From Gluconobacter wancherniae NBRC 103581 (GTDB lineage Bacteria > Pseudomonadota > Alphaproteobacteria > Acetobacterales > Acetobacteraceae): 64,000 bases of DNA. Under the pieces are notes generated by a model that did not search any database, had not been told where the DNA came from, and worked only from the letters and a program-made list of their open reading frames with translations. The position numbers were made by a program, and so were the translations under genes. Numbering within the stretch: position 1 is the stretch's first letter; each line of letters begins with the position of its first letter. Of the stretch, positions 1 through 8,433 are shown one piece after another. The stretch covers positions 496,001 through 560,000 of the forward strand of contig NZ_BJUZ01000001.1 of the NCBI RefSeq assembly GCF_007988885.1. Reading direction: 5' to 3'.

Positions 1-422
1 GCAAGCTTGCCGGTCTTGTCCAGCACCAGCCATGCCCAGCCTGAGCCGAACTGTGTCGTGGCAGCGGTCTTGAATGCCGTCTTGAAAGCATCGACGGAGC
101 CGAAATCTTCCGTGATCTTCTTTTCAAGGGAGGTCGGCAGCTTGCCACCGGTCGGAGACAGGTTCTTCCAGAACAGGATGTGGTTCCAATGCTGGCCAGC
201 ATTGTTGAACACAGGCGCCAGAGCCGCATTGCCATGTGAAAAAGCAATGATTTCTTCCAGAGACTTTCCGGCCAGCTCAGGCTTGCTTTCAACGAAGCCA
301 TTCAGAGCCGTGACATAAGCCTGATGATGCTTGCCGTGATGCAGTTCCAGGGTTTCCTGGCACATACCTTCGCCAGCGAGGGCGTTTGCAGCGTATGGAA
401 GGGAAGGCAGTTCGAAGGCCAT
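1..422 (-). CDS. sodB: Superoxide dismutase, Fe type (3' end outside the window)
   Basis: The reading frame starts at the ATG at 422 and runs off the window start, so only about 140 N-terminal residues are visible. The product dismutates superoxide to peroxide and oxygen in the cytoplasm. The N-terminus MAFELPSLPYA is typical of Fe superoxide dismutase. Metal-ligand histidines are visible at about H28 in ELHHGKHH and H81 in QHWNHILFW. The glutamine in NNAGQ before WNH is the position that favours the iron over the manganese subfamily. A GSGWAWL motif comes near the cut end. An AAGGAG ribosome site lies about 9 bases before the start. The aspartate and histidine ligands of the C-terminal half lie outside the window. 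Confidence 0.95.
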   Translation of the reverse strand, partial: MAFELPSLPYAANALAGEGMCQETLELHHGKHHQAYVTALNGFVESKPELAGKSLEEIIAFSHGNAALAPVFNNAGQHWNHILFWKNLSPTGGKLPTSLEKKITEDFGSVDAFKTAFKTAATTQFGSGWAWLVLDKTGKL

Positions 423-500
423 GATGTCACTCCTTGGCAAAATAAGGCGAAAGGGCCGTCCTGTGAGCTATGAACGGCGACCACTTCCGTCAACCTGTTC

Positions 501-1373
501 TCATTTATGAGGCACATTGGCAACGCTGCGTTCCATCGCGCCAATCAGTGCAGAGTAATCTTCGTGTGCATGCAGCCGGTTTGAGAGTGAAAGCGCCTGA
601 TCGGCGACGGCCATCGCGGGCATGAAAGCCCCGACTTTCCGCCCCGCATCAAGCAGCAGCCCCATGTCCTTGGACATCAGGCGCGTGGGGAACTGGGAGG
701 GAAAATCCCGGTCCTGGGCCATCTTCAGCTTGCGTTTATGGTGCGGACTCACCACTGCAACCTGCTGCAATGTCTCGAACACGATATCGCGATCAATACC
801 TGCCGCCAGTCCGTAGGATACGCCTTCAGCAATAACGTTGAGCGTGGCACCCATGACGCCGTTGACCACAAGCTTGAGGCGTGCGGCAGCCCCTGCAGGG
901 CCAGCGTGGATCGTGAGTTTTCCAATGACGTCCAGTACCGGAGCAGCGCGCTCTACGGTTGCATCGTCTCCCCCTACGAGCATGACCAGATCACCTGTCT
1001 CGGCTTCCGGGGTGCTGCCGGACATGGGGGCATCCAGAAGTGCGAAACCATGCTCTCTGGAGAGGCCTGCAAGCATATCAGCCTGACCCGGCGATACGGT
1101 GGAGGTGTCGAGTACGAGTTTATCTTTGGAGATTCCTGCCAGCATTCCGTCATCCCCGTGAAGGGACTGGTTTTCGGCGGCATCGTTGGGGACGCAGAGA
1201 ATGATGATGTCTGCGGCCTCAGCGATGGCGCGGGGAGAAGGCAGCATTTCCGTCTCGTCTTTGCCACCTGAAGGAGCAAAGGCCACAACCGGATAACCTG
1301 CCTTGCGCAGGTTCGAGCCCATTCGCATGGCCATCGCACCGTATCCGATAAAACCGATTTTGCTTTTTGACAT
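501..1373 (-). CDS. NAD(P)-dependent beta-hydroxyacid dehydrogenase (3-hydroxyisobutyrate dehydrogenase family)
   Basis: This 290-residue protein belongs to the 6-phosphogluconate/3-hydroxyisobutyrate dehydrogenase superfamily. An N-terminal Rossmann domain starts with GFIGYGAMA. The substrate-binding loop DAPMSGS is at 114-120, and the catalytic lysine is about K167 in GAAARLKLVVN. The C-terminal half is the all-helical dimerisation domain. The length matches the family. The true substrate (3-hydroxyisobutyrate, tartronate semialdehyde, glyoxylate or another short hydroxy acid) cannot be read from the sequence. It lies upstream of sodB on the same strand with 78 bases between them, and is divergent from msrP. 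Confidence 0.85.
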   Translation of the reverse strand: MSKSKIGFIGYGAMAMRMGSNLRKAGYPVVAFAPSGGKDETEMLPSPRAIAEAADIIILCVPNDAAENQSLHGDDGMLAGISKDKLVLDTSTVSPGQADMLAGLSREHGFALLDAPMSGSTPEAETGDLVMLVGGDDATVERAAPVLDVIGKLTIHAGPAGAAARLKLVVNGVMGATLNVIAEGVSYGLAAGIDRDIVFETLQQVAVVSPHHKRKLKMAQDRDFPSQFPTRLMSKDMGLLLDAGRKVGAFMPAMAVADQALSLSNRLHAHEDYSALIGAMERSVANVPHK

Positions 1374-1451
1374 GGAAATCGCCTTCTACAACTGCGTTCT
1401 TCACCCTCACGCCTCAATGGCTCGAGAGTTGCGCGAACGGGAATACAGAAC

Positions 1452-2405
1452 ATGGCTCTTTTTCGATATCCGCAACCCCGTCCTTCGGAGATCACACCGA
1501 AAGACCTCTATTTTTCAAGGCGCAAGGTAATCGCTGGGCTGAGCGCCGGGCTCGGTGTCGCCGCACTTGGCACTGATCCTGCGCAAGCCGGAGAAAAGCT
1601 GCATACGCATCCAGGCCCATATTCCGCCACGCTTGAGCCAACGTCCCGCTCGGATGTGACGGGGTATAATAATTTCTACGAATTTGGCATGGACAAGTCA
1701 GATCCTGCCGCCTCTTCAGGAGATTTCAAGCCACTTCCATGGACGCTTGAGATCGGCGGTTTGGTGCGTAACCCTCAGCGTCTGGATGTCGGACAGATGC
1801 TACAGTCGTCCGATATGGAGGAGCGCATTTACCGCATGCGATGCGTTGAAGCCTGGTCCATGGTTATTCCATGGGACGGAATTCCGCTTGCAACATTACT
1901 GAAGGCCGCAGATCCAGATCCTAAAGCTAAATTTGTTGCGTTTGAAAGTGTTGAACGCCCGTCGGAAATGCCAGGACAACGCAACAATATTTCCGGGATA
2001 GAGTGGCCCTATGTCGAAGGCCTCCGCCTGGACGAGGCCATGAATCCGCTTACTCTTCTGGCAATGGGCATTTATGGGGAGACGCTTCCGAACCAGAACG
2101 GCGCCCCTGTGCGTCTTGTCGTGCCGTGGAAATATGGTTTCAAAGGCATCAAATCCATTCAGCGGATCAGGCTTGTCGAAGAAATGCCGCCGACAACATG
2201 GAACCGTCTGGCACCCAGCGAATATGGCTTTTATGCAAACGTAAATCCGGAAGTTGATCATCCACGCTGGAGTCAGGCTTCCGAGCGTGTCATCGGATCC
2301 AGAAGTCTTTTTGGTGAAAAACGTCAACCAACCCTGATGTTCAACGGATACGGCGAACAGGTGGCTGATCTGTATAAGCGGATGGATCTGCATGCCAGCT
2401 ACTGA
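1452..2405 (+). CDS. msrP: Protein-methionine-sulfoxide reductase catalytic subunit MsrP (YedY)
   Basis: MsrP is a periplasmic molybdopterin enzyme that reduces methionine sulfoxide in oxidised envelope proteins. The 317-residue protein carries a twin-arginine signal (SRRKVIAG, residues 22-29, followed by a hydrophobic stretch ending near AQA). The molybdenum-binding cysteine is C131 in YRMRCVEAW. The oxidoreductase molybdopterin-binding fold continues through WPYVEGLRLDEA and VPWKYGFKGIKSI. It overlaps msrQ by 14 bases, so the two are co-translated. The identification is firm from the signal, the cysteine motif and the partner gene. Confidence 0.95.
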   Translation: MALFRYPQPRPSEITPKDLYFSRRKVIAGLSAGLGVAALGTDPAQAGEKLHTHPGPYSATLEPTSRSDVTGYNNFYEFGMDKSDPAASSGDFKPLPWTLEIGGLVRNPQRLDVGQMLQSSDMEERIYRMRCVEAWSMVIPWDGIPLATLLKAADPDPKAKFVAFESVERPSEMPGQRNNISGIEWPYVEGLRLDEAMNPLTLLAMGIYGETLPNQNGAPVRLVVPWKYGFKGIKSIQRIRLVEEMPPTTWNRLAPSEYGFYANVNPEVDHPRWSQASERVIGSRSLFGEKRQPTLMFNGYGEQVADLYKRMDLHASY

Positions 2406-3024
2406 AAAGCGCGGTGGGTCTGGCAAGGCGTTCCGAAAATACTGGAGGATAATTTTCTATCCACTCGGGATGTTTCCTGCGATCTGGCTGCTCTGGCAGG
2501 GGCAGAACGGACAGTTGGGAGCTGATCCGATAAATGCATTTGAGCGTGCTCTGGGGCTGTGGGCATTCCGCTTTCTGATCGTCTGTCTCATGCTGGCACC
2601 GCTGCGCTGGCTTACAGGTTTGAATTTTTTGCGTTACAGACGCCTGACGGGATTGCTGGCCTTTTTTTATGCTGCACTCCATGTGCTGACATATGTCGGG
2701 CTTGACCACCGATTTGACTGGCGTGTCCTGTGGCGAGACATAACGCACAGGCCATTTGTCATTCTTGGGATGCTGGCCTTTATGATGCTTCTGCCTCTGG
2801 CATTGACATCAAACCTTGTCTCGCTGCGAAAACTCGGGCGTGGGTGGAAAAAATTGCATCTAGCGATATTTCCGGCTGCAGCTCTTGCCGGCGTGCATTT
2901 TTTTCTGGCCTTCAAGACGCTCAATGCTCTCTCGGCTTTTTATCTGTCTGTGATGGCGGTTGTTCTGGTGCTGCGCCTGCCGAAATGGTTTGGCAGGCGC
3001 AGAAGTGCTGCGATTACCCGTTAG
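2392..3024 (+). CDS. msrQ: Haem-binding membrane subunit MsrQ (YedZ)
   Basis: MsrQ is the integral membrane b-type cytochrome that passes electrons from the quinone pool or a flavin reductase to periplasmic MsrP. The 210-residue protein has about six hydrophobic segments. Histidines in membrane context (ALHVLTYVGLDH near residues 83-92 and AGVHFFLAF near 165) fit haem ligation in the ferric-reductase-like domain. The start overlaps the 3' end of msrP. It ends 11 bases inside the convergent gene on the other strand, which leaves no room for a separate terminator. Confidence 0.93.
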   Translation: MPATEKRGGSGKAFRKYWRIIFYPLGMFPAIWLLWQGQNGQLGADPINAFERALGLWAFRFLIVCLMLAPLRWLTGLNFLRYRRLTGLLAFFYAALHVLTYVGLDHRFDWRVLWRDITHRPFVILGMLAFMMLLPLALTSNLVSLRKLGRGWKKLHLAIFPAAALAGVHFFLAFKTLNALSAFYLSVMAVVLVLRLPKWFGRRRSAAITR

Positions 3025-3640
3025 GGCGCAGCGCGTTACGGACGTTTACAATAAGTGCGGCAAGAGCGGCGAGGCGCTCTTTGCCCAGCGTGTTCTCGAT
3101 GTTGGTGCTGGACAGGTGACTTCCGTCTGCAATGAGTAGTCCATCGGGTAGCCGGGTGATGTTGCCGGGACGGTAATCCATGCGTGTTAATGGAATCCCA
3201 CAAGCCTCCAGAACCGCAACGTGCGCGCTGACCCCCAGAACCAGAACAAGCTTGAGATTGTGCATGTTCCGGACTTCGGCACTGAGTTTCGTAGCGCGGA
3301 TTTCGAAGTCTTCAGGCAGGAGAATCGTGTCTGGGGCATCGGACGTCAGCGCATAAGTCAGGCGTGCGCTGATGAGAGCTTCGTCGGGAGCGGCATCGAA
3401 TGTGATGCCTGCGTCCTGGATTATATCCATTTCTGTAAAGTGCGTGGCAAAGGTGCTGTCGAGCCCCACCACGAGCAGCTCTGCAGAAAGAGGCCCTAGA
3501 GATTCAGTTACGACGGGCTCTGTGCCGAGCACAGGTATTTTTTTTTCTAAGACAGAACCGGGACTGATAAAACTGGCCTCCCCGTTTGCATCATCATCTG
3601 TCGTAACTATTGTTTCAGGCGGGGAGGCGAAAGTCATCAA
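3014..3640 (-). CDS. Degenerate uracil-DNA glycosylase superfamily protein
   Basis: The 208-residue protein keeps the skeleton of a family 4/5 uracil-DNA glycosylase but not its active site. The core strand ELLVVGL (54-60) is where active enzymes read like VGLAPG. Here GLDSTFATHF follows and the conserved Gly/Asn/Arg-rich motif is absent. The segment VLVLGVSAHVAVLEACG (132-148) matches the usual ALGxxAHxAVL helix. The HPS-type motif is replaced by GSHLSSTN (173-180). The N-terminal cysteine cluster of iron-sulfur family members is also missing. Its start overlaps the stop of the NYN-domain gene by 4 bases, so the pair is probably one operon. The homology is my reading of motif order, and catalytic loss is an inference. 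Confidence 0.6.
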   Translation of the reverse strand: MMTFASPPETIVTTDDDANGEASFISPGSVLEKKIPVLGTEPVVTESLGPLSAELLVVGLDSTFATHFTEMDIIQDAGITFDAAPDEALISARLTYALTSDAPDTILLPEDFEIRATKLSAEVRNMHNLKLVLVLGVSAHVAVLEACGIPLTRMDYRPGNITRLPDGLLIADGSHLSSTNIENTLGKERLAALAALIVNVRNALRPNG

Positions 3641-4242
3641 TCGTTCATTTCATCGCTGTTCAGGTCTGCTGGATGTCTGACCGGAGCCTGCTGCTGCCGT
3701 GGACGCGCTTCTGACGGGCGACGTGTAAATCTTGGCGCAATCTCGGACAGGTCAACGAACTGGTCTGCCTGACGGCGCAGGTCATCTCCGATCATTGGTG
3801 GCGTTGTCCGGATAGACGAGATCACGGTCACTCGTGTCCCGCGAGACTGTGCGGCTTCGACGGCACGTCGCAGGTCTGAGTCGCCGCTGATGATGACAGC
3901 GTGATCAAGACGGCCAGCCTGCTCCAGAAGATCCACGGTCAATTCGACATCCATGTTCCCCTTCATACGGCGTCTTCCTGAAGGATCCGTAAACTCGCGC
4001 GCACTTTTTATGACCAGATGGTAGCCATTATAGGCCAGCCAATCAGTCAGAGGCTTGAGGGGGGAGTAGTCGTCCGTTTCGGGCATGGCTGCGTAGTAGA
4101 ACGCCCGTTGGAAAAGGGTTTCGCGTTCAAAAAGTCCGCGCAGACTACGGAAATCGACCTCAAAACCGAGGTTTCGTGCCGCGTGATGAAGGCTGGCACC
4201 ATCAATGAAGAGAGCAGTACGTTCGTTGGGGCGAAGGAGCAT
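3637..4242 (-). CDS. NYN/LabA-like PIN-fold nuclease domain protein
   Basis: The 201-residue protein is a NYN (LabA/DUF88) domain protein, a predicted metal-dependent ribonuclease fold. The acidic metal-binding positions are present: D14 in LFIDGAS, D98 and D104 in MDVELTVD, and D121/D123 in ISGDSDL. These are the four hallmarks of an intact NYN active site. A basic, proline-rich tail (RRPSEARPRQQQ) follows the domain and could bind nucleic acid. It is divergent from rpoZ, and its stop overlaps the degenerate glycosylase gene. The actual RNA substrate is not known. Confidence 0.88.
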   Translation of the reverse strand: MLLRPNERTALFIDGASLHHAARNLGFEVDFRSLRGLFERETLFQRAFYYAAMPETDDYSPLKPLTDWLAYNGYHLVIKSAREFTDPSGRRRMKGNMDVELTVDLLEQAGRLDHAVIISGDSDLRRAVEAAQSRGTRVTVISSIRTTPPMIGDDLRRQADQFVDLSEIAPRFTRRPSEARPRQQQAPVRHPADLNSDEMND

Positions 4243-4446
4243 TATGTATCCTGGAAGGTGATAATATATCTTAATGGGTGTACAAAAACAGCCGTCACCG
4301 CCTTTTATGAAATGAGCTAGAGCTCAAATAGGGCAGGGGTATGACGGATATGGCACACAAGATTGCAATCACATAACCTGCATGGTAGTGGGAAGTTTCT
4401 CATTACCCGATCTTGTTATCGAATTTACCCGAAGGGGGCCAGTCGC
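4243..4446. other. Divergent intergenic region between the NYN gene and rpoZ
   Basis: This 204-base gap should hold promoters for both directions. I see a short inverted repeat, GAGCT-AG-AGCTC, at 4314-4325. I do not see a convincing -35/-10 pair for rpoZ. No small gene is supported here. Confidence 0.4.
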
Positions 4447-4842
4447 ATGGCGCGCGTAACCGTCGAAGATTGCATCCAGAAGGTTCCGAACCGTTTTGAA
4501 CTGGTTCTGCTTGCCGCACAGCGTGCTCGTGGCCTTTCGCGCGGTGAAGAGATGACCCTGGACCGCGATAACGACAAGAATCCAGTTGTTGCTCTGCGTG
4601 AGATTGCAGAAGACAAAATCAGCCTCAATGGCCTCCGCGACGGGATTGTTCGTTCTCTGGCCCGTGCTCCGGAACCAGAGCCCGTAGATGAGGAGGTTCT
4701 CGACCTCATCCCGACCGATCAGAACATCTTCGGTCTTCAGGATGTATCTGCTGAAGAAGAACATGCTCACATGGCGGATAACATGTCTGCCGATGATGCT
4801 GCAGCCATTGAAGCCGAGCTTGGCGGGCGTGGTCGTCGCTGA
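4447..4842 (+). CDS. rpoZ: RNA polymerase omega subunit
   Basis: RpoZ is the small assembly subunit of RNA polymerase and part of a ppGpp-binding site in proteobacteria. The start at 4447 gives 131 residues beginning MARVTVEDC, the invariant omega N-terminus. An upstream ATG at 4363 would add 28 unrelated residues and is rejected. The core ([18 protein letters not shown], then [11 protein letters not shown]) is canonical. An acidic tail from about residue 85 is longer than in E. coli, as is common in alphaproteobacteria. AAGGGGG at 4432-4438 is the ribosome site. spoT/rsh follows after 35 bases, a conserved pairing. Confidence 0.96.
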   Translation: MARVTVEDCIQKVPNRFELVLLAAQRARGLSRGEEMTLDRDNDKNPVVALREIAEDKISLNGLRDGIVRSLARAPEPEPVDEEVLDLIPTDQNIFGLQDVSAEEEHAHMADNMSADDAAAIEAELGGRGRR

Positions 4843-4877
4843 TTCACTGTTCTGATTTCTGACGGAGGGGGTGCGTC

Positions 4878-7172
4878 ATGTCCGAAGCACGTCCCGCCGT
4901 CGTTAAGCAGCAAGAGGCTGCAACGGGGGACTTCAAGCCTCCCATCAGCGGCCTCTTACGTCGGATTTCGAGCTATGATCCGACTGCTGACCTCGCCCGT
5001 GTCGAGGCAGCATATGACGTTGCCGCAAACGCGCATAACGGTCAGCGTCGCGATAATGGCGATGCTTACATCACCCACCCTATAGCTGTTGCCAACATCC
5101 TTGCGGGAATGCGCATGGATGTTACGTCCATCATGGTCGGGCTTTTGCATGACACTGTGGAAGACACGGGTGTTTCCTGTGGTGCTCTCAAGACAGATTT
5201 CGGTGAGGACGTTGCCTCTCTCGTTGATGGTGTAACCAAGCTTACACGGCTTGAGCTACAGTCTGACCGTACTAAGCAGGCAGAAAATTTTCGTAAGCTT
5301 GTTCTGGCGATGTCTCGCGATATTCGTGTGCTCATCGTCAAGTTGGCAGACCGTTTGCACAATATGCGGACGCTACATTACGTTCAGCGCCTCGATCGTC
5401 GCCAGCGTATCGCGCGCGAGACGATGGATATCTATGCCCCGCTTGCTGAGCGTATTGGTATGGATCGGGTCAAGACCGAGCTGCAGAATCTGTCATTCGA
5501 ACAGCTTGAGCCCGAAGCAGATGCGACGATCCGTGCGCGGCTAAATTTTCTTCGCGGACAGGGCGCTGATGTTATTGAGCATATTCGCAAGGAGTTGATT
5601 GCTCTTTGTGGAGAGGCTGGCCTTGAGACCGTCGAAGTTACGGGGCGTGAAAAATCCCCATTCTCCATCTGGGAGAAAATGCAGCGGCGCAATGTTGCGT
5701 TCGAGCAGCTTTCCGATCTGATGGCATTCCGTCTCATCGTTCCGAGCCGTGATGCCTGTTATATGGCGCTGGGTGCGATCCATGGCGCGTATCCAATGAT
5801 CGCCGGGCGTTTCAAGGATTACATTTCCACCCCAAAGGCCAATGGTTATCAGAGCCTGCATACGGGTGTGACTCTCCGGCATCCCAGAAACCAGAAGATC
5901 GAAGTGCAGATCCGTACAGCGGGAATGCATGACCTTGCGGAAAACGGCGTAGCCTCGCACTGGGCATATAAGGAAGATGCCACGCCTACAGAGCGCGAGA
6001 CTGCGGCGCTGTCTTCCGCGTTTGGTGCCCAGACGCGGAAATTGCGCTGGGTTCAGGATCTTCTGGAAATTCTGGAAGACAGTCAGGCGCCAGATGAGTT
6101 TCTGGAAAATACGAAACTCGAGCTCTATCAGGATCAGGTTTTCTGCTTCACGCCAAAGGGGCAGCTGATATCGCTGCCGCGTGGTGCGACGCCTGTTGAT
6201 TTTGCATATGCTGTGCACAGTCAGGTAGGCGACACTTGTGTGGGCGCCAAAGTAAATGGTCGGCTGATGCCTCTGCGGCACGAGCTTCAGAATGGCGATC
6301 AGGTAGAGATCATGACCGCGCGTGGCGGTACGCCGTCTCCGTCCTGGGAGCGGTTTGTTGCAACCGGCAAGGCACGTGCCCGCATTCGCCGTTTCATGGC
6401 CGCCCAGCAGCGTCAGGTGAATATCGACAATGGTCGTGCCAGCATTGCCAAGGCGTTCCGTCAGGAAGGTGTGGACGGTTCCGAAAAGGTGCTGGACGGC
6501 GTTCTCAAGGAATTGCGGCAGGCTTCCGTCGAAGATTTGTATGTCGCTGTGGGCAATGGCCAGATCGGCCCGAAAGATGTCGTCAACACTGCGTACCCGG
6601 ATTTGCGACAGACAGTCCGTGCGCCGCGAATGGTTCCTGGCCTGTCGCCGAGAATGGGCCAGTCGCTCAGTTTGGGTATGCCTGCTGGGCGCGCGAATAC
6701 CGATAATTCGGGTGCCATTCTCAAAGGTGTCGGTAGCGGAATAGCCACACATTTTGCTGGATGCTGTCGTCCGCTGCCGGGTGATCCGATTGTTGGGATT
6801 ATCGCGCAAGGGAAGGGGGTAACCATTCACCGCCGTGGCTGTCAGAATCTGTCGAGCTTTGCAGATACGCCTGAGCGTTTCCTTGAAATAGACTGGGATT
6901 ATGAGGCGCTGGGCCGTTCACGTGAGGCTACGCCATATACTGCGCGCCTTTCTGTTGTGGCGGCGAACGAACCCACGGTTCTCGCGACCCTTACAAATGT
7001 GGCATCCAAGCATAATGGCAGTGTCATCAACCTGAAGATCGTGAACCGTCAGCTCGATTTCATGGAGGTTCTGGTTGATCTTGAGGTGCGGGATCTGCGT
7101 CATCTCTCGTCGTTGATTGCCGCGTTCCGGACAGCAGTTGGTGTAATGCAGGTAGAGCGAGCGAAGGGATGA
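4878..7172 (+). CDS. spoT: Bifunctional (p)ppGpp synthetase/hydrolase (RSH)
   Basis: This is the only long RelA/SpoT homologue in the window and would make and degrade (p)ppGpp in the stringent response. The 764 residues run in the standard order. The HD hydrolase domain has H91-D92 in GLLHDTVEDT, intact. The synthetase domain has the FKDYISTPKANGYQSLHT region at about 310-330. The TGS domain begins at FCFTPKGQLISLPRGATP. The zinc-finger-like HFAGCCRPLPGD is followed by a C-terminal ACT domain. Both catalytic halves look functional. An AGGGGG-type ribosome site precedes the ATG, and acpS begins 4 bases after the stop. Confidence 0.96.
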   Translation: MSEARPAVVKQQEAATGDFKPPISGLLRRISSYDPTADLARVEAAYDVAANAHNGQRRDNGDAYITHPIAVANILAGMRMDVTSIMVGLLHDTVEDTGVSCGALKTDFGEDVASLVDGVTKLTRLELQSDRTKQAENFRKLVLAMSRDIRVLIVKLADRLHNMRTLHYVQRLDRRQRIARETMDIYAPLAERIGMDRVKTELQNLSFEQLEPEADATIRARLNFLRGQGADVIEHIRKELIALCGEAGLETVEVTGREKSPFSIWEKMQRRNVAFEQLSDLMAFRLIVPSRDACYMALGAIHGAYPMIAGRFKDYISTPKANGYQSLHTGVTLRHPRNQKIEVQIRTAGMHDLAENGVASHWAYKEDATPTERETAALSSAFGAQTRKLRWVQDLLEILEDSQAPDEFLENTKLELYQDQVFCFTPKGQLISLPRGATPVDFAYAVHSQVGDTCVGAKVNGRLMPLRHELQNGDQVEIMTARGGTPSPSWERFVATGKARARIRRFMAAQQRQVNIDNGRASIAKAFRQEGVDGSEKVLDGVLKELRQASVEDLYVAVGNGQIGPKDVVNTAYPDLRQTVRAPRMVPGLSPRMGQSLSLGMPAGRANTDNSGAILKGVGSGIATHFAGCCRPLPGDPIVGIIAQGKGVTIHRRGCQNLSSFADTPERFLEIDWDYEALGRSREATPYTARLSVVAANEPTVLATLTNVASKHNGSVINLKIVNRQLDFMEVLVDLEVRDLRHLSSLIAAFRTAVGVMQVERAKG

Positions 7173-7176
7173 GCGT

Positions 7177-7581
7177 TTGATTCTCGGCATGGGCACGGAT
7201 CTGTGCATGATCCCCCGTATTGAGAGCAGCATCGAGCGCTTCGGGGACCGTTTTCTTGACCGTGTTTTCACGGCTGCTGAACGTGAGCATGCCGACCGCC
7301 TGTCGGGTGCAGCACGTATGGGAAGCTATGCTAAGCGATGGGCCGCCAAGGAGGCCTGTGCCAAGGCTTTGGGAACCGGCTTTGCCAACGGCGTCCAGCT
7401 TCAGGATGTGGGTGTCATCAACAGTGAAAGTGGCGCGCCTGTGCTTATTTTGTCTGGTCGGGCCAAGGATGTGTGCGACAGTCTGGCTCCGGCGGGACAT
7501 CGTGCGGAAGTGCTTGTTAGTCTGACGGATGATCCTCCATTTGCACTGGCGCAGGTGATCATTCAGGCTGTGGCAGCGTGA
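7177..7581 (+). CDS. acpS: Holo-[acyl-carrier-protein] synthase AcpS
   Basis: AcpS transfers 4'-phosphopantetheine from coenzyme A to apo-ACP. The 134-residue protein starts at a TTG at 7177, giving MILGMGTDL, the expected N-terminus of the family. The next ATG (7189) would remove conserved residues. The magnesium ligands D8 (GTDL) and E59 (KRWAAKEACAKALGTG) are present. It lies 4 bases after spoT with a GAAGGGA ribosome site inside the spoT end, so it is probably translated with it. Confidence 0.94.
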   Translation: MILGMGTDLCMIPRIESSIERFGDRFLDRVFTAAEREHADRLSGAARMGSYAKRWAAKEACAKALGTGFANGVQLQDVGVINSESGAPVLILSGRAKDVCDSLAPAGHRAEVLVSLTDDPPFALAQVIIQAVAA

Positions 7582-7620
7582 AGTCTCGCCAATAACAGGA
7601 AGCTGGGTTAAGAGCGTCCC

Positions 7621-8433
7621 ATGATTCAGGAAAATAGTCCCGGACAGTCTCCGGAAAACGGATCACGCCCAGCAAAGCGTGAAGAAACGTGGGGCGAGAG
7701 CCTCCGCTTTTTCATTCTGCTTGTTCTGGCTGTTTTTGCCGTGCGCTCGCTGGTTGTGGAGCCGTTCAATATCCCGTCTGGCTCCATGATCCCGACGCTG
7801 CAGATTGGCGACTTCGTACTGGTCTCAAAGTCCAGCTATGGCTATTCGCGCTTTTCGTTCCCGTTCTCGCTCAATCTGTTTCAGGGGCGTATTTTTGGTT
7901 CCGAGCCGCATCGTGGAGATGTGGCTGTGTTCCGCTTTACCCGCGATACGTCGATTGATTATATCAAGCGTATTGTGGGGCTTCCGGGAGATCATATTCA
8001 GGTCACGGGTGGTAAGCTCTTCATCAATGGCATCGAGCTTCAGCGTGACCCGTTGGGTCATTATGAGATATTGGACGAGAGCAATCGCCTGTTAAGTGGC
8101 CAGCTCTATCGTGAAACGCTTCCGGGTAGTGGCGGTCGAGCACCCGTGGTGCACGATATTCTGAAGCTGACTGATGATGGCTTTGCTAACGACACGCCCG
8201 AATATGTTGTGCCAGAAGGGCATTTCTTTGCGATGGGTGATGACCGCGACGACAGTGCAGACAGCCGTTTTCAGGGTGATGGACCGGATGATCTTGGGTT
8301 CGTGCCAATGCAAAATCTTGTTGGGCGCGCTCCTATTGTTCTGTTTTCCATCGATGAGCGTCATCCGATCTGGCAGTTCTGGTACTGGCCTGTGGAAGTG
8401 CGCTGGAACCGTTTTCTGCATATCGTCAAATGA
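7621..8433 (+). CDS. lepB: Signal peptidase I
   Basis: LepB cleaves signal peptides from exported preproteins at the outer face of the inner membrane. The 270-residue protein has one hydrophobic anchor (about residues 28-46). The catalytic serine is S55 in PSGSMIPTL and the catalytic lysine is K116 in DYIKRIVGLPGD. The box E motif reads GDDRDDSADSR, where most family members have GDNRDNSxDSR, so two asparagines are replaced by aspartates. The dyad itself is intact. The stop overlaps the rnc start in ATGA. Confidence 0.96.
   Translation: MIQENSPGQSPENGSRPAKREETWGESLRFFILLVLAVFAVRSLVVEPFNIPSGSMIPTLQIGDFVLVSKSSYGYSRFSFPFSLNLFQGRIFGSEPHRGDVAVFRFTRDTSIDYIKRIVGLPGDHIQVTGGKLFINGIELQRDPLGHYEILDESNRLLSGQLYRETLPGSGGRAPVVHDILKLTDDGFANDTPEYVVPEGHFFAMGDDRDDSADSRFQGDGPDDLGFVPMQNLVGRAPIVLFSIDERHPIWQFWYWPVEVRWNRFLHIVK

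Noticed and set aside
5541-6830. A 429-codon open frame antisense to spoT
   Set aside because: It mirrors the codon structure of a well-supported RSH gene, has no ribosome site or recognisable domain, and is a by-product of GC-biased third positions.
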